A DNA stretch of 64,000 bases from Isoetes taiwanensis (GCA_021234155.1 JAJEKV010000112.1:1575287-1639286), one strand, 5' to 3'. Positions 22,731 to 34,771 are shown, counted from the first letter of the stretch. Notes: generated from the letters alone by a model not told the origin. Made by a program: numbers and translations.

Positions 22731-23530
22731 ATTCTTCCAATTCAAAATCTACATGAACACATGTAGTACAAATGAAGATCTAGTGGAGAGCCACAATATG
22801 GTCTCTAATCTCCACTGGATTAAATAAGTACTCAATATTATAAGGTAATAGTTCTAATGGTCAATAAAACCCTTTAGCTTTAAACCTTTAAACCATATAA
22901 CTCAGTTACTGTTCATTGGGCATTGACCCGTTTACTGTAGCTCAGTTGACTTGAGCATTCTTCACACTTCTGGGCCGGATCAACCTCGCAACTTCACCGT
23001 CTACCCATCTTCTCACTGGTTCCGCCTTCATAATCGTAAATCCGGCGGTTAAGGAAGAGATCTACTTTCCAATCCGGGCCTTTTTTCCTGCCTGTATATA
23101 TCCCACAGGATAAACATAACGAACGAGCTGTGTTCACAATATCCCACAGGATCACTGCTAGAAATTGGCTTTTTAACCATTGAACCTTATTTTCGAATTT
23201 ATATGCTTTCGTCTTGCAACCTTAACCATGGTGACAATATTAGGTTCTCAGCCTTCAATGAACATTTCTAATGAGCACTTAAACTGGCAACTTATCATCA
23301 ATGTCTGTACCCTAGGTAATTACATAATTCTCATGATTGTCTGGCCTACTGCCACTGCTTCTCATAGGCAGACACATTGGATTGCTTAAGTCTTCATGCA
23401 GCATAGATTACAACATTCAGCAACTTGTGAATCCACTTAGATCATTATCTGCTCACTTGCATCCTAAATGCAATCACTGCCACTGCTTCTCATGATTGCA
23501 TCACAGACTTATAAAGCTGAAATCTTATCA
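22731..23530 (-). repeat. Copia 3' LTR (lacking 61 bp at one end)
   Basis: About 98.5% identical to 33,913-34,713. The pol stop codon TGA overlaps its first three bases on the minus strand. Confidence 0.93.
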
Positions 23531-24832
23531 CTCCTCCTTCAGCTTATAAGTCTGTATATTAGACACATTTAACTCACCTTTAAAGCACACATATTTATTT
23601 TCTGGCAATGCCTTAGTGAAAATGTCTGCAACCTGCTTATTTGTTTCAACATACTTCATACAGATTATCTTCTTGTCAGCTAGATCCCGTATGAAATGCA
23701 TGCTCAATTCAATATGTTTGGTCCTGTGATTCTTCACAATTGCTATGCAGCTTTGACTATCTGTCCATATGTCAGTAGGCTCCATTTGTTCACAGTACAA
23801 TTCATTTAATAATCTTCTTAGCCACACTACCTCTTTGGCAACTAATGCAGCTACTGCATATTCTGCTTCAGTTGAACTCATGGCCATTGCAGCTTGTCTT
23901 TTACATCTCCAAGAAATCACTCCTCCTCCAAGAAATATTGCATACCCTGATGTGGATCTTCTTGTATGCAAGTCTCCTCCCCAATCTGCATCACTATAGC
24001 ATTTCATGATTAGATTTTCTGAATTGAAATAAATACCATGTCCTTGAGTGCCTTTGAGATATTTCAAGGCTCGTTTGGCAGCCTCCCAATGTTCTCTGGT
24101 TGCATTGTGATTTCTCCTGCTCAGTATATGGACTGCATAAGCTATGTCAGGTCGAGTATTATTTGCCAAGTATAGTAGACATCCAATTAATGCCCTGTAA
24201 GGAATGTTTTCCATTTCTGCAGTGTCTTCTTCAGTTGGATTTTGTACATAGGTTAACCTGTGTCCTGGGGTCATTGGAATTTTTGTTGGCTTTGCTTCTG
24301 ACAGATTGAATCTATTGAGCATATTCTGTACATGTTTCTCTTGATGCAGCCTTAACCATTTTTGCTCTCTATTTCTCACCACCTCTATACCTAGGAATGT
24401 TTTAAGTTCACCTAGGTCTGCCATTTGAAACCGTGACTTTAGAATATTCTTGCATAAATTTAGGATTTTGATTGAGTTAGCTACCATAATGCAATCGTCC
24501 ACATATAATGCAATTATGCAATATTCTTCTCCTTGCTTAAATCTATACAAGTTGCCATCATTCTGCAACTTCTCAAATCCCTGTTCTTGCAAGAATTGGT
24601 TCATACATAGGTACCATTCTCTTGGTGATTGCTTTAACCCATATACAGCCCTATTTAATTTCCATATCATGTTTTTCCCTTGCTCAAAACCAGGTGCTTG
24701 CCTCATAAATGCCTCCTCCTCAAGTGTTGCATTTAAAAAAGCTGTTTTGACATCCATATGATGCAATTCTAAATTCAGAGCATTTGCCATGGCCAATAAG
24801 ATTCTGATGCTTGTGTGGGTGAGTAGGTTTCA
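23528..24832 (-). CDS. pol: Copia pol, C-terminal part: reverse transcriptase and RNase H
   Basis: A frame of about 420 codons holds the Copia-type RVT_2 reverse transcriptase, with HHMDVKTAFLNATLEEEAFM and the catalytic ALYVDDCIMV, then RNase H with CYSDADWGGD, MSSTEAEYAV and WTDSQS. It is separated from the upstream integrase frame by a one-base shift near 24,830. There YSPT is followed in one frame by junk and in the other by THTSIRILLAMANALN, so the ancestral reading was continuous. It would copy the element's RNA in cytoplasmic particles. With the frameshift this copy is probably inactive, although the domain itself is intact. Confidence 0.92.
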
Positions 24833-26800
24833 TCATAATCTCTGCCTTTTTTCTGAGTGAACCCTTGAGCTACTAATCTTGCCTTGAATTTCTTGCTGCC
24901 ATCTGGATTACTCTTAATTTTGTAAAGCCATTTACTCCCTATGATATTCTGCTTTCCATCAGATTTTACTAATTCATATGTTTTGGTGTCTTCAAATGAT
25001 TTAAGCTCACCTCTCATAGCTGCCATCCATTTTTCTTTGTCTGTACTCTCCAAGACCTCTTCAAAAGTTTGTGGTATAATTTCATCTTCTAGAATTGCCA
25101 TTATTTGTTCATGCTCTACTGCTTCAATACGTCTGCTTTTCCCTTGCTCAGTTCTGCCATAAGGTTTATCTTCTAACTTTGCTTCTTCAATTAATTTTTC
25201 TGCTTGTGTTTTCCTTTTCCTTCTAATCTTGGTTGGTTCATGCATTTCTTGTCTTGGTTCCTGTACTACCTCAGGGACTTGGTGTTCAATTTCTGCTGCA
25301 GGTACTTGACTCTCTTCTTCTATTGCCTTTTCCAGTGTATTCTGCTCATTTTCTTCACTATGAACAACCTGTTCAATCTCATCTGAATCATCTGTCTCAT
25401 CAGTTTCGAATTTAGCCATTTGCTCAGTAGTTTTAGGTACTAATTTTATCTCTTTTCTGTACCTGTGCTTATATAATACACTCTTATTGAATAGAACATC
25501 TCGACTGACTATAATGGCCTTTGTTTCTGGATTATATACTCTATATCCCTTAGCTTCATTATCATAACCCATCAAAAATCCAATCTCAGCTCTATTGTCT
25601 AATTTTTTCCTTAATTCTGAAGGAACATGAGTATATACCAAACAACCATAAACTTTATATTTCATGTAATCTATTTTTCCTTTAGGATTCCATACAATGT
25701 TTGGTATATTTCCATGAAGAGTGGAGGAAGGAAGAATGTTCTGAATTTCTATGGCAGTTTGCAAAGCTTCCACCCAGAGACTATTTGGTAAGCCACTTTC
25801 CTTTAACATAGACCTGATTGCATCCATAATTGTTCTGTTTTTCCTTTCTGACACCCCATTTTGTTGAGGAGTGTATCTGCATGTTAATTGTCTTTTAATG
25901 CCATGTGCAATGCAGTATGTTCTAAATTTCATTGACAAGTACTCTCCACCACGGTCTGATCTAATGCATTTTAGCTTGTGGCCTGTTTCCCTTTCCATTT
26001 CTGCCACATATTGCTTGAATGCATTTAAAGCTTGTGATTTCTTTTCCAAGCAATATGCTTTACATTTTCGGCTGTAGTCATCAGTGAAGGTTATGAAGTA
26101 CCTTTTGTTACCTCTACCTCTCACATTTAATGGGCCACATAAGTCTGAATGCACTAATTCCAATGTTTGCTGTGTTTTAGATTGTCTTTTAGCAAATGGC
26201 AGCCTATGGAACTTTCCTAGAGCACATCCTTCACAAATATGGTTAACTTTGCTGTCACAATAATCAATGAGACCTTGTTTGTGCAGACTTTCTAATTTCT
26301 TGTAATCTGTGTGTGCTAATCTATTATGCCATAATTCTGCACCAACTTCAGATATTGCATTTACACCACAATGCACGAGATTGCTTAGCTCAAACAAGTT
26401 GCCAACTCTTTTAGCATAAAACTTCAATTCATCTTTGAGAAAAACATTACATTGTTCAGCCTCAAATGTCACCCTATATCCCAAATCACATAACTGGCTT
26501 ACTGAAATTAAATTTTTGATTATTGCTGGAACACACAATACGTCTTCAATATTTACAATATTTCCATTTAAGTCTTTTAACTGCAAAAGCCCACTTCCTT
26601 GAATATCTTGCAAGGCCCCATTGCCAACTTGAATCTTTCTTGATTTTGCAGTGGAGAATTTCTTCAAGATTTCAGCATCCTTGACTACTGATCTTTCAGC
26701 TCGAGAATCAACTATCAAATGATCAGCATTATTAGCACATGCATTTTCATTGATAACTGCAAAATCACTTAATACCCCATCTTCATCTTTGTGTTTCAGT
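24775..26800 (-). CDS. pol: Copia pol, N-terminal part: protease, integrase, start of RT
   Basis: In order: a protease whose active site reads LIVDSRAERS instead of DSGA/T, so it is probably dead; a pre-integrase block (ELWHNRLAHTDYKKLESLH) and zinc finger; an integrase core with HSDLCGP, IRSDRGGEYL and QQNGVSERKNRT giving the D, D, E triad; a chromatin-facing acidic linker; and the first RT strands (SKWLYKIKSNPDGSKKFKAR). It joins gag only through a frameshift near 26,790. The length and domain order are those of a typical plant Copia. Confidence 0.92.
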
Positions 26801-27364
26801 CTTAGCTTTAGCCTCTTGTTCTTCTTGAGCAATGTATGCTTTCTCATAGCCTCCACCCCTACCTCTGCCTGCTCTTCCTCTGCTGGACTCGCCCCTTCCT
26901 CTAGAAGATTTACCATAATTTTTTGGTGTGGGGCACTTGGAGGCTGCATGCCCTCTCCCCCCACAATTGTAGCAATTAAAATCTTTCTTTAATTTAGGGC
27001 ATTCACTTTTATAATGTCCTGCTTCATGACGGTGATAGCAAATTATTTTGCCTTTCCTTTTCATTACTAATATTTCAGGAGTTTCTTCATTTTGGCTTTG
27101 CCTTAATACTTTCTTTTGCTCCCATTCAGTTCTAAGCATGACTTCTGCCTCCTCCCTACTTTTGCTTGAATTTCTAATGAATAATGCCAATGTTTCATTC
27201 TCCCCTATAGCTCTTGAAATTTGCAACACCTGACTTCTCTCAGATATCACAACCCCAGCCCCTTCTAGGTCAGCAATCAAGTTATCAAACTTATTGAAAA
27301 ACTCGGATACATCTTCATCCTCTCTAAGCTTTAGATTCCTTAATTCATTTTCCAATAAATCTAT
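26783..27364 (-). CDS. gag: Copia gag, C-terminal part with two zinc knuckles
   Basis: The frame continues gag directly after the CACTA insertion point (IDLLENELRNLKLREDEDVS). It contains two CCHC-type knuckles: CYHRHEAGHYKSEC, in which the second Cys is replaced by Arg, and an intact CYNCGGRGHAASKC. An RGR-rich RNA-binding tail follows. The other half lies at 33,359-33,828. Removing the 5,994-bp insert and one TAT restores an uninterrupted frame across ...SSQ|IDLLEN.... Confidence 0.92.
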   Translation of the reverse strand: MDLLENELRNLKLREDEDVSEFFNKFDNLIADLEGAGVVISERSQVLQISRAIGENETLALFIRNSSKSREEAEVMLRTEWEQKKVLRQSQNEETPEILVMKRKGKIICYHRHEAGHYKSECPKLKKDFNCYNCGGRGHAASKCPTPKNYGKSSRGRGESSRGRAGRGRGGGYEKAYIAQEEQEAKAKTETQR

Positions 27365-28310
27365 CACAAGGCCCCCAAAAAAAAATAGTTATTAGTTTTT
27401 TCCATCACTTTTTTAACGAAACCACTATAATAAAGTAATGTTACTAAGTGGGTTAATGTGTTGAATAACCATGACTAGTTCTTTGCTATAGTTCACCACT
27501 GTGGTTCTCTGTGGTAGTTTATTTGTTCAGTTTGTTAGTGTGTTTATAATAGTGGTTTTTTTGCTGTGCTTTAAGTATGTGCATTAATTGTGCATACAAC
27601 TTATGTTGATTTTTACACAAAGTTGCCTACATATTTTTTGTAAAGCAATCTTGTTCCATACATCTCAATTTTTTTGTCAAAATTTACAAGTTAACTACAA
27701 ATGTATTTTCGCAGATAGATGGTGCTTTAGACAATTGAACTGATATTGGTTTAATAAACCATAACAAGGCATCTTTTACTTGAAAACCAAGTCCGTTTTG
27801 GGGATACAAGTGGCATTAGTTTTGGTATTATTAATATTAGTTTAAATGAGAAATAGTTTTTTGTTCCTCCTCTATGTGTTGTTTTCAAGAGTGGTCTTTC
27901 TTAGATAGTGACACGAGGTTCTAGAGAAAACTATATTGAAAAACTATATAAAGTTTAAAAAAGTCTCTTTGGGAATTGAACCCAAAGAGATTCACTTCTC
28001 TCAAGAATTGAAGAAAAATAATGCCAAGTACTACCTGCTTGGCATTACTTGAGAAGTGGCTGTTGGAGCAGCTCCGAGATGGTCAGCAAAGAACTGTTTA
28101 TCATAATGAAGATCTCAAAATACAATGGCAAGCAAGTCATTTTGATTCAAAAAATAAGGATCCATCCTAATTTACTTAAGCATACTAGAAAAGGGCATTA
28201 TAGCAATAACAACTACTCTAGACAATCAATTTTTTGTAGCAAGAAAAATAAAAATTGAAATGCATCTTCAAAATTCATCTTAACACCATGCCATGCAAAT
28301 AATATAATCC

Positions 28311-29275
28311 TTAGGTAGCTTTGTCCCAACAAGAATAATAGGAACTGAAGTATAATGTCTCAATTCTGAAATCCACTGCCACCTCTTTAGAAATGTTTTT
28401 ATAACTACCTTGCTCATGAGAGAGAATGCCAGGAGAAATGCATCTGCCCCTCGATAACTTGAGGGCGAAGTTTGTTATAATCTTCCTGACCTGCAAAGCA
28501 CACCCATTATTTTGCAAGCATGATAAGGTAGCATGAGCACATCAAATATGAGCAACTCATATATAGATAAACTCAAATTGCCATAACATTCATTAATATG
28601 AAAATGAAGGAAGAACATTAGGCACAAAACATTCAAACAGCAGCTAGCTGCAAACATTTCTTTACAGGCACGACAATTGCTAATTCTTAAAAAATTGTTT
28701 GATGCATGGCTGCAAGGATATGCCTAAATGTAAAACTGCTGCATTGATCCAAGTAATCCATACACGGCAAAAAAAAAAAATTCATTTACCTTTATATTGA
28801 TGAACTTTCAAAACAAAGCCCATTAATGCTTTCTACATGCTCAATGTAATATGGAAATGCCCCCTTGAACCATGAGGGTGCAACTACATCCTTATGCACC
28901 CTCATCACCTAACAAACACTATTTAAGTTCATATGGAATGCACCGTACAGTACATGAAGCATACTTTTGTTGGGCAAAGATTACCTGCTATATCCCAAAG
29001 GCCGAGGTTGACTGTGTTCCCATCTACCACAACGTTTGCACTAAAATTGTTTGCACTAAAATTATCAAAGACAGTAGGTACGTAATCCTGGCAGGAGCAG
29101 AAGCAGAAGTCGGATTATAACATGATGATCATAGCTTTGTTGTCTGAAATAAAGCAGAAGTCTGAAAGCAGAAGTCTGAAAGCTTACAACTGGAAAGGTA
29201 TTACCAGCATATGAGATCAACACGCAAGTTTTACCAACGGCGCCATCACCTACTGTAACGCTCTTATTAAACCTT
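28311..29275 (-). pseudogene. ROP/RAC small GTPase gene fragment (three exons)
   Basis: Minus-strand exons with GT-AG borders. Exon 29,188 to about 29,275 has the P-loop in [19 protein letters not shown]. Exon 28,985-29,087 has [13 protein letters not shown] and [17 protein letters not shown], carrying a 5-residue duplication of NFSAN. Exon 28,311-28,490 has QEDYNKLRP, then after a frameshift [17 protein letters not shown], and ELRHY...VPIILVGTK. These are the first half of a plant Rho-type switch protein, covering the G1-G4 region. The G5 region and the prenylated tail are absent, and frameshifts in the third exon make it a pseudogene. Introns are retained, so it was captured at DNA level. 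Confidence 0.88.
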
Positions 29276-29767
29276 AAAAACCGTAGAGATCCGCTCCCTG
29301 GCAAGCTGGAGCACCAAAAATTACACACTATGCCAGGGAGCACCAAAAAAATGAAGTAACGACAGATCATGGTTACCTGGTTATCTACTTGCACAGAAGG
29401 GGCACTTGTGTCTGCTGAAGAACCTGGAATGCCACCAACAAAACGTCATGGCAATCCTAAGACGCTATGAACCGCTTCCTAAGATATTAACACAGGAGTT
29501 CAGAATAGAATCAAGCAACTGATCGGCAAAATACGAAATGCATAAAGCCAGCCAGGACCACTTCCGACATTTTTTTAAAGCAATATTCCAATTCTGAGTC
29601 TTAACTCCAGCGATTTAGCTACCAAAATAATCACTCTGGCGCTATGATGGCACATGTTGCCATGGCTATGAAGATGTCAAAGGGAAGCTCCATAAAAATT
29701 CAAGCCATTGTACAGAAGGAATTATGCTATAGTTGGAACAAGCGATTAATAAGAGAAATAACTTTAC

Positions 29768-30760
29768 ATTTTCAAGCCCAAGCCCTTTAGTATAAGGCGC
29801 CCGCCCAGTTGCTACCATAGCTGCATCTACCTGCACAACATGATCAAGTGGCTGTTAGTTCTGTTCCTCAACTTCAATTGGAAATAATGTAAGTTCGGTC
29901 TTCCTCTAACAAATAAACCAAGACTCCACACTGGAAATTGCACATGATCTACTTCCTTTTCGTTATTCATTTCTGCAGATAGTGAATACAGACCTCCAAA
30001 ACGTCTTGAACTTCCTTTGTCTTTGCATCAGCAAGTTCAATTCTTACTGGTTTTCCATCTTTGGCAGGGGTAATCTGCAACAATGGAAGATAGAAGGTAA
30101 CCACCTGATCTCTTTCTTGAAATTGGAGAAATATGGCGTATTAACAATCTGTGAAGAAAATATGAGCAATCCCTAAATCCATGGAATTTAATAATGCTTA
30201 CCTTCTTGGCAAGCATGCTAGTATAGTAATCAATCTTCCTAGGAGCTATGAGCAATCTCTGAGCTAGCTTCGAAATTTCAGGATCAAAACCAGGCATCAG
30301 CTGATCCAAGGCCTCAATAAACGTTACCTGGTAGAAAAACAAGGATTCCTTATTCATTGAACATTTTTGCCCAGTACAGCACTTTTGGTATCTCTACTTC
30401 ACAATTTTACAGAACTACATGGCAACTAAAGTGTTGAGGTACTGACCTCACTTCCGAGCGCTGTGTATACATCGCTAAATTCAAGACCAATGTATCCACT
30501 ACCAATAATTGCCACCCAATCTGGTACGCATTCTAGTTTCAATGCATGGTCACTTGTAAATACGCTCTTCCCTGTCAACAGAGAGTTGTGATGTATAAAC
30601 ACAAATGATTGACTAGAACCAAAGATCTCCAAATGCAATTACCATCAATTTCAATGCCTGGTGGTACAAAGGGAACTGATCCTGTTGCAACAATAATGTT
30701 TTGTGCTGTAACTACCTTATCAGGATACCCAATCTTCCCATACTTCACCTTCTGTGGTCC
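29768..30760 (-). pseudogene. Dihydrolipoyl dehydrogenase (plastid-type E3) gene fragment, five exons
   Basis: Five minus-strand exons in the right order with canonical splice sites. 30,643-30,760 has [20 protein letters not shown] and [16 protein letters not shown]. 30,447-30,571 has the NAD-binding [14 protein letters not shown]. 30,202-30,327 has [18 protein letters not shown]. 29,994-30,074 has [18 protein letters not shown]. 29,768-29,830 has VDAAMVATGRAPYTKGLGLE. It matches plant plastidial lipoamide dehydrogenase, the E3 subunit of pyruvate dehydrogenase. The FAD-binding N-terminus with the redox disulfide and the C-terminal dimer interface are missing. Every exon I read is open, which points to recent capture. 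Confidence 0.88.
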
Positions 30761-31302
30761 CTGCAAATTTTAAAATTTCAAATTCCTGAGGTCTCTACGT
30801 CAAATGTCAATGAAATAATCTGTAAGCAAAAGCCAGAAGACTAAAGATCAGCGGCTGAAGCAAAAATAAATGCAAAAAGGAACGGAGCAAATGATCTGCT
30901 ACCTTGAAGGGTTAACCAACGCTTCTGAAGTTCGCCAAGATTGCCGAGGTTGCTAGCGCCATAGCCTCCGCAGTTCGCCATATAGCTAGAAGGTCAGATG
31001 AATGACCGACCAAAAGTAGCAAGTTAGAATTTCCCCCCCCCCTTTTTTCCTCTTAAAATTTTGCGCAATTTATAAAAAATACCTATGTACTTTATTTAAA
31101 ATATAAAAATGCCTCTTTATTTCTTTAAATTATTGAAATGCCCCTACACCGAAATACTCGGCACAGCCACATGCTTCTGGCCAGATACAGATCTTCCTTT
31201 TGATATTTTTTTCAGCTGGTTGTTTCTTCCATCCATGCCACAGAAGTCTGCAAGAACGCTAAATGGTCCAACATTTCAGGCTTCCATACGGGAATTGGGA
31301 TA

Positions 31303-32690
31303 ATGAAATTGCAACCAAATACAATGCCAAAAACCCCAATTTCCAAGACATGGGATCCCTCTATTATGCCACAAAGGATCCCATCTTTTATGCCCATCAT
31401 GCCGACATTGATCGTTCATGGGTCATTTAGAAGACATGGGATTAAGGGCATTAAAGAGACATTTGAATGTAGACTATTTAGAAGAAATGGGATTAAAGAC
31501 ATTGAGAGACATTTGAATGTAGAGTATATGAAGCTACCCCAATTTGTAGGACATGGGATCCCATGCCAAAAACCCCAATTTGCAAGACATGAGATCCCTC
31601 TATTCTGCCACAAAGGATCCCATCTTTTATGCCCATCATGCCGACATTCATCGCTCATGGGTCATTTAGAAGACATGGGATTAAAGACATTAAAGAGTCG
31701 TTTGAATGTAGACTATTTAGAAGACATGGAATTAAAGACATTGAGAGACATTTGAATGTAGACTATATGAAGCTACTGCCAAAAACCCCAATTTCCAAGA
31801 CATGGGATCCCTCTATTATGCCACAAAGGATCCCATCTTTTATGCCCATCATGCCGACATTGATCGTTCATGGGTCATTTAGAAGACATGGGATTAAGGG
31901 CATTAAAGAGACATTTGAATGTAGACTATTTAGAAGAAATGGGATTAAAGACATTGAGAGACATTTGAATGTAGAGTATATGAAGCTACCCCAATTTGTA
32001 GGACATGGGATCCCATGCCAAAAAGCCCCAATTTGCAAGACATGAGATCCCTCTATTCTGCCACAAAGGATCCCATCTTTTATGCCCATCATGCCGATTT
32101 CATCGCTCATGGGTCATTTAGAAGACATGGGATTAAAGACATTAAAGAGTCGTTTGAATGTAGACTATTTAGAAGACATGGAATTAAAGACATTGAGAGA
32201 CATTTGAATGTAGACTATATGAAGCTACTGCCAAAAACCCCAATTTCCAAGACATGGGATCCCTCTATTCTGCCACAAAGGATCCCATCTTTTATGCCCA
32301 TCATGCCGACATTGATCGTTCATGGGTCATTTAGAAGACATGGGATTAAGGGCATTAAAGAGACATTTGAATGTAGACTATTTAAAAGAAATGGGATTAA
32401 AGACATTGAGAGACATTTGAATGTAGAGTATATGAAGCTACCCCAATTTGTAGGACATGGGATCCCATGCCAAAAAGCCCCAATTTGCAAGACATGAGAT
32501 CCCTCTATTCTGCCACAAAGGATCCCATCTTTTATGCCCATCATGCCGACATTCATCGCTCATGGGTCATTTAGAAGACATGGGATTAAAGACATTAAAG
32601 AGTCATTTGAATGTAGACTATTTAGAAGACATGGAATTAAAGACATTGAGAGACATTTGAATGTAGACTATATGAAGCTACTGTTGGGAA
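31303..32690. repeat. Higher-order tandem repeat (three dimers of about 225-bp monomers)
   Basis: A unit starting near GCCAAAAACCCCAATTTCC recurs about every 450-460 bp. Within each unit two related halves alternate: one with TTGATCGTTCATGG and AAGGGCATTAAAG, one with TTCATCGCTCATGG and AAAGACATTAAAG. The order is A-B-A-B-A-B. Long open frames on both strands are by-products of the repeat. CACTA elements often carry internal tandem arrays; the dimeric order here is unusual. Confidence 0.88.
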
Positions 32691-33358
32691 TGATAACATA
32701 GTCATAACTGTAAACATTAGTTATTGACTTGAGATATTGAGTGTCCACATGAGGACTTGAACTTGAGACCTATACAGTGTCAATCAAGTGAACCGACCAA
32801 TTTAACCTCAATCATCCGTAAACAATAATCTTAATATATCACATAACTTCTCGTGCAAATTTCATAAAACATGTGCCCACCATATGCACAACACCCATAG
32901 CTTCGTAAACACCCCCCCCCCCCGAAAAAAACAACAAAAAAAGAAAAAAAAGTTCGGTTGTTCTTAGTGTTCATTCCACTGGCCACATCATCATAAAGCT
33001 TGAGCATCCATAAAGCATGTGCCCAATGAGCATAAATGTCTTAAATTTATGTCATATATACATTGATGAATATTGGGTACAATAAAACTAGCCTTCAAAC
33101 GCAACTATTCAAGATACGTTCAATAGACTATTACTAGTTATTGTATGCAAGAAACTATCTCATAAACCATAGCTACTTTTATGAATCCATTATAGTTTCA
33201 ATAACCAACATGGATAACCATGTCATATCTCAAAAAACCACTATGATATGTGGTTTTCTTCCACCAAATAAATTCGTGCATAAAAAACCACATATACCAT
33301 GGTTTTTAGATAGTTTGATACCAGTTTGATATAATAGTTCATTTTTGGGCTCCTTGTG

Positions 33359-33828
33359 TATTTGAGAGGATGTTTTCTCCTCATAGTGCTTAAGTAAAAA
33401 TTTCCACATCTCCCTAGGACTGAGAGACCTTAACTTCAAGCGTATAGCAGGACTTACCTTACAAGTTATGATTCCTTGTGCTTCCTTGACTTTAGCCTGC
33501 AATGATTTCCCCTCCCTGTCGGGTACCTCCTCCGTAACGCCCAAAGACTAGTGCACTGAAACAAGGCACTGCGGCTCCCCGAGCACGCACCCGGCCAGCC
33601 TCCTGTGCTTCCCCCAAGAGATTGACCACCCGCAGCTCCAAGCATCGAACCTCAGAAAGCTTCTCTAGTTAGCACATCTGCTGCCACTGAGCTATTAGGA
33701 TCAACCACCTCCCAGAGCTCCTCCACATCCAGAACATGCATTATGGCATCCTTCCATATTTGAAATCCTGGACCACCTTTATATACGTCTATGGTGTTGA
33801 GGAAACTTGCTCCAAATCTGTTAGACAT
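33359..33828 (-). CDS. gag: Copia gag, N-terminal part, with a foreign insert of about 120 bp
   Basis: Gag starts at ATG 33,828 (MSNRFGASFLNTIDVYKGG), 24 bases past the LTR and next to the primer-binding site. It runs through FQIWKDAIMHVLDVEELWEV to LTREAF. About 120 bp of unrelated GC-rich sequence (near 33,535-33,655) then breaks the frame. Gag resumes with GKSLQAKVKEAQGIITCKV and reaches LLKHYEEKTSSQ at the CACTA junction. The insert has no obvious TIR or duplication and could be a small SINE-like piece. Confidence 0.85.
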
Positions 33829-33837
33829 GATTGAGAT

Positions 33838-33850
33838 GGCTCTGATACCA
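33838..33850 (-). promoter_or_regulatory. Copia primer-binding site
   Basis: TGGTATCAGAGCC on the minus strand, one base after the 5' LTR; complementary to the 3' end of initiator Met-tRNA. Confidence 0.9.
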
Positions 33851-33851
33851 C

Positions 33852-34713
33852 TGATAGAATTTAGAGGCAAGAATATGATTATCACAAGTGTAATGATAAA
33901 ATGCCTAGCAAGATTCTTCCAATTCAAAATCTACATGAACACATGTAGTACAAATGAAGATCTAGTGGAGAGCCACAATATGGTCTCTAATCTCCACTAG
34001 ATTAAACAAGTACTCAATATTATAAGGTAATAGTTCTAATGGTCAATAAAACCCTTTAGCTTTAAACCTTTAAACCATATAACTCAGTTACTGTTCATTG
34101 AGGCATTGACCCGTTTACTGTAGCTCAGTTGACTTGAGCATTCTTCACACTTCTGGGCCGGATCAACCTCGCAACTTCACCGTCTACCCATCTTCTCACT
34201 GGTTCCGCCTTCATAATCGTAAATCCGGCGGTTAAGGAAGAGATCTACTTTCCATTCCGGGCCTTTTTTCCTGACTGTATATATCCCACAGGATAAACAT
34301 AACGAACGAGTTGTGTTCACAATATCCCACAGGATCACTGCTAGAAATTGGCTTTTTAACCATTGAACCTTATTTTCGAATTTATATGCTTTCTTCTTGC
34401 AACCTTAACCATGGTGACAATATTAGGTTCTCAACCTTCAATGAACATTTCTAATGAGCACTTAAACTGGCAACTTATCATCAATGTCTGTACCCTAGGT
34501 AATTACATAATTCTCATGATTGTCTGGCCTACTGCCACTGCTTCTCATAGGCAGACACATTGGATTGCTTAAGTGTTCATGCAGCATAGGTTACAACATT
34601 CGGCAACTTGTGAATCCACTTAGATCATTATCTGCTCACTTGCATCCTAAATGCAATCACTGCCACTGCTTCTCATGATTGCATCACAGACTTATAAAGC
34701 TGAAATCTTATCA
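33852..34713 (-). repeat. Copia 5' LTR (full length)
   Basis: 862 bp, TGATAG...CTTATCA, followed by the AATTT target duplication at 34,714-34,718. Confidence 0.93.
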
Positions 34714-34771
34714 AATTTTTTGTCGCAAATGTTCCATTCATGTATGATGGTTCTTTCTATGTATGTTTCTT

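Larger units (their letters stand above)
27365..33358. mobile_element. Pack-CACTA (En/Spm-like) transposon carrying two host gene fragments
   Basis: A 5,994-bp insertion in the Copia gag. The ends are CACAAGGCCCCCAAAAA and, inverted, CACAAGGAGCCCAAAAA. The target duplication is TAT at 27,362-27,364 and 33,359-33,361. CAC-ended TIRs and 3-bp duplications define CACTA elements. Repeats of AACCACTAT/ATAGTGGTT type cluster within 250 bp of both ends, as expected for CACTA subterminal repeats. No transposase is present. The interior carries ROP GTPase exons (28,311-29,275), dihydrolipoyl dehydrogenase exons (29,768-30,760) and a tandem repeat (31,303-32,690). Confidence 0.93.
22731..34713 (-). mobile_element. 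Ty1/Copia LTR retrotransposon, interrupted by a CACTA element
   Basis: Two LTRs of 862 bp in full form (TGATAG...CTTATCA) flank a minus-strand gag-pol. The 5' LTR is 33,852-34,713. The 3' LTR is 22,731-23,530 plus a 61-bp tip displaced to 18,420-18,480. The primer-binding site TGGTATCAGAGCC starts one base past the 5' LTR, as in elements primed by initiator Met-tRNA. A GGAGGAG polypurine run abuts the 3' LTR inside the last pol codons. The target duplication AATTT is at 34,714-34,718 and, inverted, at 18,481-18,485. I count about thirteen differences between the LTRs, so insertion was relatively recent. Confidence 0.93.

Noticed and set aside
31303-32660. Open frames of 138-160 codons on both strands
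   Set aside because: They are by-products of a tandem repeat; the same peptide recurs with the repeat period and no domain is present.
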